Source: Lepidodermella squamata (lineage: Eukaryota; Gastrotricha). From it: a stretch of 64,000 nt of DNA. Both the position numbers and the translations under genes were made by a program. The notes under the pieces are model-generated. The model saw only the letters and a program-made list of their open reading frames with translations, had not been told where the DNA came from and made no database searches. Below, piece after piece: positions 47,933 to 60,100 of this stretch; position 1 is the first letter of the stretch, and each line of letters begins with the position of its first letter. The stretch covers positions 3,534,001 through 3,598,000 of the forward strand of contig JBLDXI010000001.1 of the NCBI GenBank assembly GCA_047495785.1, read 5' to 3'.

Positions 47933-48888
47933 CTGATTTTATCGCACATTTCCCCATCCGCCGGTGTTTCCTCCACGCGCGCGCTCCTATTGGCTGGGCG
48001 TTGTTGCGCAACAACTAAGATAATTACAGCCTTCGTGCGCGCCCGCACGGACGAGAGCAAAGACGAACAAAGAGTCAGCGAAATGCTTTCAAGAAAATAA
48101 GAAAAGCTTAAATTTAGGCAGATTTTGTTGTCGAAAAACTTGACAAAATTTGGATTATCATGTATTCTGTTCTTATGTTACGTTATGTTTACCTATCGAT
48201 TGAATAGAAAATAGAAAATAGTGCGCGTGCAAAATTCAAACTTCACCTAACAAATTGCGAAAGCGCGCACCTATGGCACGAGCTATTTTCGGTGAATTTG
48301 GGGTAATTTCATCAAAATATAGCTTGAGACTGTAACCATTTGATTATTTTCGCGCTACGTCGAATTGATTGAAAAATGTTTCTTGCCCTAGAAAGTTTGC
48401 GCGTTTGAAAAGTTACAGTTCATTACAGGGGCCGCTTATGTAGAAGTGGATGTAAAAATTTCTTAGAATGATCAAAACTCAAGCGCTTCTAAAAATGTAG
48501 AAAAATTGCGATTTCATAAAAGCGGCATATTATCATGATGAACCATGGTGGCGCGATTTTATATTGCTTGGAAATATTTTTGAGCGGCCTGTCGATTGTA
48601 AGGCATCATTATTTCTCGCATATCTATTTGCAATTTTTTGAGAACCTTTGCACTAATTGAAAAATGTACTCTCGATGCGCGCGCTTCACATGATATACTG
48701 GACTTGTTCAATTCGAGCTGGCTGACTTGTGGTTTTCTTGTAATTTTGCAGCGCGCGCGTAGAAAGCTGCAATTATTTGTTGCGCAATAAATGCGCGCGA
48801 CGTGCGGTTACGCGTAAATTTAACCAACCAATAGGAATGCGAGCGTGGAGGAAACACCGGCGGATGGGGAAATGTGCGATTTTATCAT
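47933..48888. mobile_element. Terminal-inverted-repeat element of about 0.95 kb
   Basis: The left end (47933-48031) and right end (48765-48888) are inverted copies sharing CGCACATTTCCCCATCCGCC and the following GGTGTTTCCTCCACGC. They later share TTGCGCAACAA and TAATT(A/G)CAGC, with a gap of about 40 bp in one arm. The interior is AT-rich and has no transposase frame. No clear target duplication was found. Confidence 0.65.
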
Positions 48889-49700
48889 TTTACCATCGCT
48901 GTTACTGTGCTCTCGGCGCATTGATTTCCAGTCTCGGTACCTGTTTTGGGGCCGCAACTTTGCCTACAACACACTTTGTAAGAAGAATAATAGAATCCAT
49001 CCCATGGTTCCAAGGTCGATTTTAGGTTCATTCACGGTCAAATGTCTATGAAACCAATCCGTTTTATCAAGTTGCAAAGACAAAGTGGACAACTCGTGGC
49101 CATTATATCTCACTCGAGGATGAACAAACTTCCATAACTCGCACGATTTTCGACTTTCGAAAGTCACCAATTCTACATGTAAAATCAGCCGAATTACCCT
49201 ATAAAATGTATGCATTTTCTAATTTGTGTTTCCATTACCAAACCGTTCTCTGCACAATCTTCGACCGGCCGCAAGTAAAAGCTATTGAGCTCTTCGGGCA
49301 GCCGGCCGCCAATTAAACTGAGACTGGCCGCCGGAAAACCTAGATTACGCAACACTCTGATTATTTAGGGTAACGCAAACATTATGAATTGAAGTAGAGG
49401 TACCATAGTGAAGCGCTCGGTAGGCGACTTTTTGAGAAGGTTATCGATTAGATCATCCAGTTCAGTGGTGTAACCCCAATCGGAGGGCCTGCTTCGGCTT
49501 ACCTATCAAGTTCCATCGTGCAGAGATTTAAGTTTCCAGAGTCCAATGTGGGAATTTTCGGTTCTTAAGCTTCGAGAACCGATACTTCGCTTGCCAGAGT
49601 ATCACAGCGCCACTTGCCGCGCAATCAACGCTGCCATCGTCGAAGCATGACGCCTTCACGTTCCTTTTTAGTCTGACACGGTCACAAAGAGGAACTCGAA
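48889..49700. other. Intergenic stretch between transposon remnants
   Basis: No gene is recognised. Parts (49400-49700) are GC-richer and may be diverged upstream sequence of the retroelement remnant that follows. Confidence 0.3.
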
Positions 49701-49759
49701 GGCGTGTGGCAGTTCAACATCTGAATCTGAGGGCATAAAGGCTGACGAAAACATTGCCG

Positions 49760-50365
49760 ACTCCTGAGATGCGCGCTCTTATTCGACAGAAACGCGGAGT
49801 CTCGCCGCCGAGCTGTTCACTCCGATGAGCTTTTTCTGCGACCCTGCCGCCGACCCTGTTGTACATCAGCTTCAAGCTCTAGCATCATATGCCACTGGCC
49901 TCCAGCTTGATTCGCCTACCTGAACCGCAGAAATTCAGTGTGGGCCAGCGTATGCTAGCGGGGGCAATTGATAACGTAAAGCCTTTCAAGGCCTCTGGGT
50001 TCGATGGTGTCGGAAACGTGCGGTGCCGTCGCAGCGTCTCATCTCGCTATCGCCGATGCCAAGATTTATGAACGAGCCAGGTGTTGGAGGCTCAACATTT
50101 CCTTCCGGACATCTAATACGTCTTTCCGATCATAGGCCACCAGCCGACCGCGTGCATGAGGTCCGCGGTCCGCGGGGACAAGTGAAAGGTGAGCGTTATT
50201 GGCCTCGATGTGAAGGCCGCCTATGACTCAGCTTGGTCCGATGACTTGGTTCATTAGCTTGGCCACCTGCCGCGAAACCTCACTGGATGGCTCGACGATT
50301 TCTTTCTCGATCGGCAGCTCCAGGTTTGTGTTGCCGGTTTCTCTACCGGTCTTCTCGCAATTTAA
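49760..50365 (+). pseudogene. Decayed non-LTR retrotransposon reverse transcriptase fragment
   Basis: Across frameshifts the plus strand reads FKASGFDGV (about 49985-50010; the KAPGPDGI motif of non-LTR polymerases). It then reads IGLDVKAAYDSAWSDDLVH (about 50190-50255; the catalytic motif-A region, LDxxxAYDxVWHxxL), then a stop, then LPRNLTGWLDDFFLDRQLQV and an AGFSTG tail (about 50268-50352). The order matches Jockey/CR1-like reverse transcriptases. Stops and frameshifts show it is dead. Confidence 0.6.
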
Positions 50366-50775
50366 TACGAATCGAAACGAGTCGGAGACGAGTTGATATG
50401 AGTAAATCGAGTACGGCGAATTTGATATCGTAAAATATCGAATTTGCCAAGTGTAATTTCTTCCATATAGACTTTTATTGCAGCCAAAAATGCTTTAATT
50501 GAATACAGAATATTCACTGGCACACGAGCGGAGATCTCCCAATTTTCTATTACTGCCACGGTTTCGTGTTAGAATTCGGCCATTTACCACTCTGAGAATT
50601 TTTTGCATGGCGGGAACATCGTGATGCGGTCAGGGCACGCACGTTGTAAACCACGCACGCACTAAGACAAAATATGACCGAACAGCCCGACTTCTAAGTT
50701 CATAACATCGCAGTTAATGCGCAAGAAAAAAATGCACGACAAAAAAATGACCGGAGCGATAGACAGACACCTGCC

Positions 50776-50783
50776 TATAAAAA
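50776..50783 (+). promoter_or_regulatory. TATA box of P-glycoprotein gene B
   Basis: TATAAAAA lies 61 nt upstream of the ATG. The extra 12 nt relative to gene A is an insertion between TATA and ATG. The block from about 50468 is homologous to the promoter of gene A. Confidence 0.6.
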
Positions 50784-50836
50784 CGGCTGTGTGGTTTGTG
50801 CGCTCACGCCTAAGCTTACTCTTTCCTCGTAGCAAA

Positions 50837-53800
50837 ATGAATAGTTCCAACGAACATGCAGAACAACAAGGTAACTCAAAGTCAGGCGATGATAGCAATC
50901 CCTCGAGCAAAGATTCAGCCAAAGAGCAGCCAAGTAGCAAACGGAAGTATGGGTATTTCCAGATGCTACGTTACGCCGATGCCTGGGACGTTATAATGAT
51001 GCTTATCGGAGCTTTACTAGCACTTGGCCAGGGCGCCGCACTTCCTGGAGCCTTGATATATTTCGGCAAAATCCTGAACGCGATGATAACTTACTCACCA
51101 TGCTGGGATCAACTTAAAGCACACTACTCAAACTCAACGGCCAACGCAACAACGATGATTCCAAGTTCGACTGACATTGTCGAAGACAAATTAAAAAACT
51201 ACGACACCTCTCTTCTGGCTGGGAAGCCGTTGATGGATGTAGTAGGGCCATTGTGCGGCTGGTATGCTTTGATCGGAGCTGGAATGTTTCTAGCTGGATT
51301 CATCCACTGCACGCTTTGGACGATAGCTGGCCAACGGCAGATCCATCGCATTCGCACAAAGCTTTTCCGGGCAATTCTATCGAAGAACATCACTTGGTTT
51401 GACGATCATCGCAGCGGATCCCTAAACCACATCCTGTTCGAGTAAGGTCCAATTCTCAAAACACCTGAGATACTAATTTGCTTTTCATTCAATCGCAGGC
51501 AAATTCGAAAGATGGAAGACGGCATGTGTTCTACTATTTCGCTGACTCTTTCATGGCTGGGAACCTGCATTAGTGGTTACATTGTCGCCTTTGTGACAGA
51601 CTGGCTTGTTTCGATAGTCATCTTTGCGCTGGTTCCGCTCATGTTCCTCGTATCGTTCGCTATGATCAAGCTTGTGCGTACTTACAGCGTGAAGCAATCG
51701 CAAGCTTACAGCGATGCCGGATCCATCGCAAGCGAAGTGATCAACAGTGTTAGAACAGTGCTATCTTTCAACAGGCAAGAATACGAGGTTAATCGGTACA
51801 GAGGACGATTACATCAATCGCGCCGCATGGGTATGATCAAAACGCTGTCCAGTGGAGTTGGCCAAGGCTTGTTGCATCTTATCCTCAATTCAATGGGAGG
51901 GCTGGCGTTTTGGTGGGGCAATGAGTATGTTATTACTATTTATTGATTCTTTAGCAGCTAACACTTCATCCTTTTCAGTCCTCGCGTTTCTCAAGCAGGC
52001 GGCAGTATCATGTCAATAATATTTTGCATGATTATCGGAACAATGGCCCTTGCGAACGCTTCACCCAACTTCGAAGTCATCGCGACAGCAATTGGCGCAG
52101 CTGCTGAAGTTTTAGGCCTAATCGACGATACGTCCGACATCGACAATTTCTCCGAACAAGGGCGTAAACCCGAAAGAACACTGGGCAACATTGAGTTTCA
52201 AAATGTTGCATTCTCGTATCCATCCCGGCCTGATAAGCAGATTCTCAAGTCTTTGAGCCTCAAGGTTGAAAGAGGGATGACTGTCGCTCTAGTTGGGCCT
52301 TCAGGGTGTGGCAAATCGACTATAATTCAAATGTTGCTTAGGTTCTACGACGCGACTGGTGGGAAAGTAACGCTCGATGGAGTAGATATCAAGGACCTAA
52401 ACATCCGTTGGCTTCGTCGGCAGATCGGCTTGGTCAGCCAGGAGCCAGTCCTTTTCAACTTGACATTGCGGGAAAATATTCGCCTTGGAGCTCTCGATCA
52501 GGAGAATGTATCAGACGAGCAAATAATAGAAGCTGCCAAGCTGGCGAATGCCCACAATTTCATTAGTACGCTGCCAGAAGGATACGACACGATGGTCGGC
52601 GAGAGGGGCGCTCAGTTGTCTGGTGGTCAGAAGCAGCGTATCGCAATCGCCCGAGCTTTAGTTTCCAACCCTAAAATATTGGTCCTCGATGAGGCAACCA
52701 GCGCCTTGGATACAGCTAGCGAAAAAGTTGTGCAAGAAGCCCTTGACAAGGCCCGAGTCGGGCGTACAACCTTGGTCATCGCTCATCGCCTGTCCACAAT
52801 TCAAAACGCTGACATCATTTGTGTCATCGACGGCGGAGTTGTAGCTGAGTTGGGAAATCACGAAGCTCTAGTGAAACAACATGGATTATACCATCGCCTA
52901 GTCCATAGCCAGCAAAGTGAAGAGAAGGATGAAGAGGCCGATACAGTTGACTTCGATCAAGTTGTCGTGTCTTCGGACTACAACGAACACCAAGACCTGA
53001 GGCACTCATCGAAAGCTCGGAAAAGTACGCAAAAATCTATTCGAGCTTCTGCCCGAGGTGCTGCGCCAAAATCTGAGCATGAATTGGAGGAAGGTAAATC
53101 AGCTGGAGCTGAAGGAGATAAATCAGGGAAGAAAGATCCGCCGAACTCTGAGCCAGGGTCATTCAAACTCATGGGTACAGTGTTGAATTGGAGCCGGCCG
53201 GAGCTTGGCTACATTATTGCATGCTCAATCGTGGCATTTATTACCGGAGGCGTTCAGCCAGGATTCGCCATTCTCATATCTGAATTTTTGGGAAATTTCT
53301 GCCCGAATGACAACAAGAAAACTTTCGACATGCTGATTGGGGTGACAGTTGCTATCGGAGCTATTCATGCTATTCTCTTGTCTTTGGAGCATTGGCTATT
53401 TGCTATAATTGGGGAGAGACTAACCGAACGAATGCGATGCAAAGTTCTCGGCAAAATTCTCCGCATGGACGCTGCTTGGCTCGACAGACAAGAAAATCAG
53501 CCGTCTGCTCTTACAACAATCTTGGCAACAGATTGTCTCGATATTCAAGGCGTGAGTTAGTCTACAATATTTCTCTAACAAAATTAATGACTTTTATACA
53601 AAAACAGATATCGGGCATTCGTATCAGCGTCACCATCACGACATTTGTCATCCTCGGAATTGCCGTAATCTATTCCCTCGTGCTAGACTACCGCGTAGCA
53701 TTAGCTCTTCTCGGACTCATGCCTTTCATTGTTATTGCCTCGATAGCCTATTCTCGTTTCGTAATCCAAGGTTCGCGAGCAACTGAAGGCTCCAGCAAAG

Positions 53801-55073
53801 GATCCGCATCAGTTGCTATGGATGCCATCTGCAACATGAGAACTGTCATGTCGCTCAGAGCTGAGCCCTACTTCCTCAAATCTTTTGACCGGCATTTCGA
53901 GACTGTGAAGATAAGTTCTATCAAAACAGGGACTGTCGGTGCTCCTCTGATTACCTTTCCGATGTGCTCGATCCTCTTTGCCGGCGCTATTACATTCAGT
54001 CTGGGATCTTATCTCATGCAGCGCGGCGAAACATCTTTCGCTAATGTCATTCGCATCTACATTCTTATCACCATGTGTGCCATGGCAGCTGGAAGGCAAA
54101 GCCAAGCTATTCCTCCGGAGGAAAAGGCACGCAAATCTGCCAAAAAGCTGCTCGACATTCTCAACTACGAAACTCAGATCGATAAAGACGATCCTAATAC
54201 GGGTGAATCTATTGCTGCGAAAGACCTTGAGAACCGCAAAGCTCTTCTCGCTATGCCTTTCATGGGTCGAATCGAATTTAAAGACGTTGAATTCAGCTAC
54301 CCAACCCGGCCTGGTATTAAAGTATTGAAAGGAGTTAACTTTGTCGTCGAACCTGGACAGAGCGTGGCACTTTGTGGTCCTAGCGGAGGCGGCAAGTCTA
54401 CAATAATGCAATTAGTCCAGCGGCTGTACGACCCGGATTCAGGTTCGATCCTGATCGATGGTGTAGACATTAGGAAGTCAAACATTCGTCTTGTTCGAAG
54501 CAACATCGGCCTTGTGGCCCAAGAACCAAGTCTTTTCGCGTTGAGCGTCAAGGAAAATATTGCTTACGGATCGAAAACTGCCAGCGACTTGCCGAGTGAT
54601 GATCAAATATCGAGATCTTGCCGGCAAGCGAATGTCGTGGGCTTCATGGAAAAACTACCAGACGGTCTTGATACCTTTGTGGGCGAGAGAGGCGCCCAAT
54701 TGAGTGGAGGGCAGAAGCAGAGAATAGCCATAGCCAGGTAAGGTTTTCTTTCAGACTGTAATCGAATACATTTATGACTTTTCTTTATAACAGAGCTCTT
54801 GTGAGGAACCCAGCTATTTTACTGCTGGATGAAGCAACTTCTGCTCTGGACACGGAAAGCGAGCGCATAGTTCAAGAGGCGCTGGATACTGCTTCAATGG
54901 GTAGGACAAGCTTGGCAATTGCCCATCGCCTTTCGACCATCCAAAATGCGGATAAAATTCTTGTGCTTGAGCAAGGTCGGGTTGCCGAGCAGGGAACGCA
55001 TAGTGAGCTTATGGCCCACGGTGGCGTCTACTATGGCCTTCAACAAGCTCAGAACTCGGCCAAGCACGCTTGA
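50837..55073 (+). CDS. pgp: P-glycoprotein (ABCB full transporter), copy B
   Basis: Exons are 50837-51441, 51499-51924, 51979-53551, 53608-54737 and 54794-55073 (4,014 nt, 1,337 aa). Exon sizes equal those of copy A except exon 3, which is 12 nt shorter because one KS(I/L)R unit of the linker is missing. All ATPase motifs are intact in both halves ([38 protein letters not shown]). An upstream in-frame ATG at 50717 exists, but it lies before the TATA box and has no counterpart in copy A, so I start at MNSSNE. Differences from copy A cluster in the N-terminus, helices 7-10 and linker, while the first ATPase domain is nearly identical. Both genes probably export xenobiotics; differing helices could change substrate range. 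AATAAA follows at 55217. Confidence 0.96.
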
Positions 55074-55216
55074 TCTGCGTTTAAAAGATAGTAAACTCGA
55101 ACGATTTAACTCGAACTATCGCTCATTTTCGCTGCTTTTGCCCTGAAATGTTGATTTTGATACTGTGATCGAAAAAGCGCCTAGACTAAACCGGTGAAAA
55201 TGCTTTTGCTATTGTG

Positions 55217-55222
55217 AATAAA
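55217..55222 (+). terminator. poly(A) signal of P-glycoprotein gene B
   Basis: AATAAA lies 144 nt after the stop codon, in sequence homologous to the 3' end of gene A. Confidence 0.6.
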
Positions 55223-55355
55223 TATCTGCCTTATACGGGTGTAATTTTCAGTATGATGGTTGCACCCGCCCGACACCTTAGCATTTCGCTGCACACCCGT
55301 TGAAGTTAAAAGGGGTGACAAATGCCTTGTTACGCCGTGAACTAAAATCTGAAGC

Positions 55356-56332
55356 GTATACCACACCACCTGTTGATCGCCTGACTCTTTGCATTAGCGT
55401 CCCAAAAATGATAAAATGCTAGGAAATTGTTATTTCACAGGCTGGTGACACCTGTGTTTGCTGAGGCGCCAGATTGTTACTAAAAATAGAGATCGTTAAA
55501 TTGGATAAAATTTATCGTTACTGAAATTTTGAGCTCGATGCAGATAAATAAGTAATTTAGATGGGGTCATTAAACCGATAAGTAATTAGTCATAAAACCG
55601 ATAAGTTGTAAATTTTATTATAGGTCGAATATTACTTTTATGGTTAAAAATGCATTTGGCAAGGTTAATTTCACACTGATTTGAGGGCCGTAAGGCCCAA
55701 ATTGACAGACGAGGTGAAACCGAGCTCTTTTCCGAGGCGTAGCCGAGGATTGTAAATACACGTCCGAGGCTAAGCCGAGGTTCTGCTTTTTTAGCTTTTG
55801 TTAAGTTTTAATTTTTATTCTGCATTTGGAATTTTGGAGTCTTATTTTGATTGATTATTTTGAATTTTCTTTAAGCGCAGCCTCTTGCCTATTTTTGGTT
55901 TTCCGGGAAAGCGTAGCCACCATTTGTTGCTTGGGTACCTTGAAATTGATGTTGCATCCACCAACAAATTTTGCAAAATGAAATGAAGAAACAAATTAGC
56001 TTCAAGATTCACGACGAGCATCAGGTGTTGTTTTTCAACCTGATGTTACCCAACAAACATAATTTTGGCCTCATTTGTTGGTAAATATTGCAACTCCACC
56101 TGATTTTCAGCAAACATTTTTAAATCGTGAAGCGATCAACATCTGGTGTTGTATACGAATTGTTATGCATCCTCGCTCTCCGCAATAGCCGCTCGTGCGC
56201 CGACTCGGCTACGCCTCGTCTTTTTGGGACTCGGCTGGCGCCTCTTCAGAATTTTATTGACTCGGCTGACGCCTCGTCAGATAAAATTCAGCACGAGCGG
56301 CTATCGCCGAGAGCTTGTATGATAACATACTC
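55356..56332 (-). mobile_element. 1-kb composite inverted-repeat element, copy 2 (opposite orientation)
   Basis: This is the reverse-orientation homologue of 36196-37210. The GTATAC-starting terminal repeats are at 55356 and 56156. The attached palindromic part with GACTCGGCTxACGCCTCGTC units spans about 56157-56332. It carries a few indels relative to copy 1 and has no transposase frame. Confidence 0.7.
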
Positions 56333-57193
56333 ATATCCCCAAAACAAAGTAATAGAAAATAAAGGATATTGGTCCTCCTTTTACCGGAACCAAATTTGCC
56401 AGTGAGCAGAACCTAATTTTGGAATTTTCAACCAAAATAATTCTAAAAAAATCTCTAGTAAATTCAGCGTAACATTCTTGCGACGGAGTGTTCAATTCAC
56501 AACTCATGCTTCGTCTCGAATTCGTAAAATAATTCAAAGAGTGATTCTATTTTAACCAAGATTCAGCAAACTGCGAATTGGGTTCCGCTAAAAGATATTC
56601 TGAAAGGATTTTCCGTGAGCGGAAGGATATTCTCGACTTGTGGGAGAATAAGTTGAACCATTCTTCGCAGACTGAACCGTTTTCACATGATTTCGTCATT
56701 TCGAAGAATCCCGAAGCAGAAAGTCATGTTGAAAGTTCGAAATTGAACCGTCTATTATAGAAAACTTCAATGATTTCTTTTAGGAGCGTCATGACTGGGT
56801 CCATGTAAATGTTTCGAAAATCCCGGCATATTGCAACTACTATCTCATTTATTTCCTCGAAAAAATCAAAACGTGAAGCGATTTTTCTCTGTGCCAAGAG
56901 AATATTGCTCATTCAATTCATAGTTCCTCACATTACTGCAGTGGTTCAACTAGCGGCAAACACCAGAAAGGGCGTTATTCAAAACGGGGCGGCGATGAGT
57001 AACTTTCACTCTCTCACTCAAACAGTTGCAGCCGATCTGCAAGTTGCGAAAGACATAACCGATACATGATAATGATGATGAGATTACACTTATAATGAAC
57101 CAGTTCATATAATTTATAACATATTAATAATAATGTCAACCGCGGTCCAGGTAGTACATAATCTTCGCAATCGCAGTTGCCTTCGCCCTGCTC
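56333..57193. other. Intergenic stretch with unclassified coding-like remnants
   Basis: Short frames occur on both strands (for example minus 56912-56724, predicted helical; plus 56809-57066). None resembles a family I recognise and none joins cleanly by splice sites. They may be a decayed gene or chance. The end near 57194 would be 3' UTR of the LOTUS gene; I see no canonical AATAAA for it. Confidence 0.3.
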
Positions 57194-60100
57194 TCACGCG
57201 TTCGGCACGATCGAGTCGTCGCCTTCGAAGTGGAGGAGCCGCTGGCTGCTCGGCACAGACGACGACAGGAGCTGCTCTTCGAACTCGAACTGCGCCTCCT
57301 GGTGCTCGCCGGCCTTGTTCACGTTCCATTTCGCCGACATGCGAACAGACGGTGCGCGACGCTTGGATTTCGCATCGTTATCCTCGGCGCTATTACTCGC
57401 CTGCTGGTGCTGAGCTCGGCTTAGCAAAACCATGCCGGCACTCGATGCCTGCTGCTGCTGCTGGTTTGGTTTCGCGTTGTTATTGGCATTGTTGTGGCTG
57501 TGGTTGTTGTGGCTGTGGTTGTTGTTGCTGTTAGCCGGCATCAATAGTCGGCGAACTTGGTTCTGGGCGGTCGAACCGCTTGGCGCACTGCCAAAAGACA
57601 TGCCGCCAAATCCGGGAACATTGAGAGCTGAAATTGAATCAAGAGTCAACTCAACAGTTGAAAAGAAGCAAGACAAAATCATAATTCACAAACTATAGTT
57701 ATTCACCATTTTGTCGATTCGAAAAAAAATCGATTCGATGATACCAATTTTATCGATTTACAATTTCAATTGCCTAGTACACTCAAAAAGTGGATAGGTT
57801 TGCAACTTTCGTAGCGTCAGAATCTTCTGATATCGAAAAATCACTGATTTTATAATCGATATCCGCTTTGATTCAAAATAAATCTAAAATAATATATTTA
57901 AAATTCCGAAGGCGTGATAGGAAATGTAAAGACTATTATGACATTGGACAGTATTTCTACAGTTTTGAATTCGAATTTTTGATTTAAATTAGGAGGCTCC
58001 TGAAAGGGAATCGAAAATTTCCAAATACAACGTGTCCCATAAGTAACGCAGCAAAATATATACATGGAAAAGGGTTCAGTAGCTTGAAAATGAGAGACGA
58101 AGTCGCATCTCATGGCCGAAATTTTAGTAGAAAAAAAAGTAAAAAATCACGACAATATTAATCAAGTATGTCACTTGTTAATTGGATCAAAAAAAGACCG
58201 GAGAAATTTGGTCTAACCGGGTAAAATACCGAAAATTACCGAACCAGTTACCATCGGGGTTTTCTTCTATTTCTTCGGTTGAATTTCGGATAAAAGATTG
58301 AATATTCTCTCAGTAGGTAAATTTAATTAGATGAATTTCCTACAACATTTTTCCAAATTAAAAAATAGCCACGCGATTTCTGGGACGCGTTGTGCTACCA
58401 CTAATCAAAATTCTTTACCTGTGTTGCGAGGCGGTGCGACCTGCTCTTTGAGAAGAAGCCCAGCCAATGCCATGAGAGAACGGCCAGACTGAGGCTGTTG
58501 TTGCTGCTGCTGCTGTTGCGGTTGCTCAACCGGTTTAGCGACGCTTTGTTGCAACAGACCTTCAATTCCAATACTACGCCACTGCTCGCCAGTCGTTTGC
58601 TGGCGAACTGGGCTCGCGACTCGATGCGACCTGCCAACAACCGGCGGCGGGGTAGCTGTGGCGCCGGCATGGGCGGACATGTGGCGATGCGTTGCGTGAT
58701 GCTGGTGAGGATTTCGGTGAGAAGGCGGCGTTGGCGGCGACATGGCGCCGCTGTTACGCGGGTTCCTGTTCTGGGCGCTCACCAACGGCATGTCGCCGAG
58801 GCGCTGATGAAACTGCGGCGTTAAGTACACGGATTTGTCGGACTGAGGACCGTCCATATAAGCGACATGGCCTTAAGAATAATATTCGTAAAACGATAGT
58901 TTTTTCCGGTTTCCTAAGCTTACTAATGAATCCGATGAGCTGGCTAACGTTGAACGCGTTGAAATCGCGGGGGCGAATCGGCTGATTGTGAACCCGCATG
59001 TAGGTCGAATAAAGATCTGGAAAATAAGAGAAAAATCGTTTCCAATTATAAGTTGGCATTAAAAGTTCATATGAGTCCGTATTTTCCGGGGCTTAAATGT
59101 CCAGATCATCAGGAATGAATTGTTTCATTCGAAATAACTGTCCTTGATTTTTCCCACTTCGGAATCATAGAAAAATTGATAGAATTAGGTTCGAACTCTT
59201 TTCCCTGACCCAAAATCCCGATCGGGAATCTTTCAATTTTTCAAGCTTAACCGAGCCTATCACTTCAAATCTATGGTAACTTGGATTGTCTGAGTCATCA
59301 CCGAATTTCTGTGTAATTTTAAATTTTAATATTTAATCCGAGAATATCTCGAAGGCTCCGATAAAGCTCAACAACGAAGTCCAAGCTAAAAGAGTCCCTC
59401 GGGTTAAACATTCAACGTACTTGTTAACAGAATGCCGCTGCCAGGGCCTTCACAGTTGGTTTGTTCTTGCTGTTGAAGGAGTACAGTTCGCAGATCCCGA
59501 GCAAATCGCTGCATAGGCTTGAGGGCAACAATCTACAAATTCAATATTAAAACTAATTTCCCAACTTAATTTTTGAGGTGAATTTCGTACCGAATCTGCG
59601 CCGAGTCCTGACATATCAACATAAGATTGAGCTTTTTTCGATAGGCAAAGGGCGAGCACGGACAATTCAGCTGGTTGTTGTTGGCCGCGAACCCGGGTCG
59701 CGCCAAAATGGGCCGAATAAAGCCGCTGGGCGACGTGAACAATCAACCCGGTCATCGAGCCAGCCGGGGTGCCAGCATTCGGGCCCGTCGACTCATTCTC
59801 GGCCGCTGACTGAGGCGACAACAGCTCGTAATGCCTCGGGGTCGCGCCATCAGCCGCCTTATCGCCATTGCTGTTCGCACCCTCGGCCAACGGGTGGCAC
59901 GGGACGTAACTGCCCGTTGAAATTGTCATAGTAGCCAACTCAGAGTCCATGAGTAGTAGCAGCAGCCGGTTGACAAGGGCCTGTTGCTCGGTGTCGTTCA
60001 GCAGGACTAGCTGCGGCTCGGGCGGGCCACGCCTCGTCACCTCAATCTTGGCAATATGGCCGAGGCGTTCGCAAAGCATGGCGTCTGTCGCCACGCCGAA

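Larger units (their letters stand above)
39068..55350 (+). repeat. Tandem segmental duplication carrying the P-glycoprotein genes
   Basis: About 39068-43965 and 50468-55350 are direct copies of one 4.9-kb unit covering promoter, gene and 3' flank. The 6.5 kb between them is unrelated to either copy and is filled by transposon remnants. Exon boundaries are conserved to the base, apart from the 12-nt linker indel. Confidence 0.9.

Noticed and set aside
50717-50836. Upstream in-frame ATG for P-glycoprotein B
   Set aside because: It lies before the TATA box, and the added residues have no counterpart in copy A.
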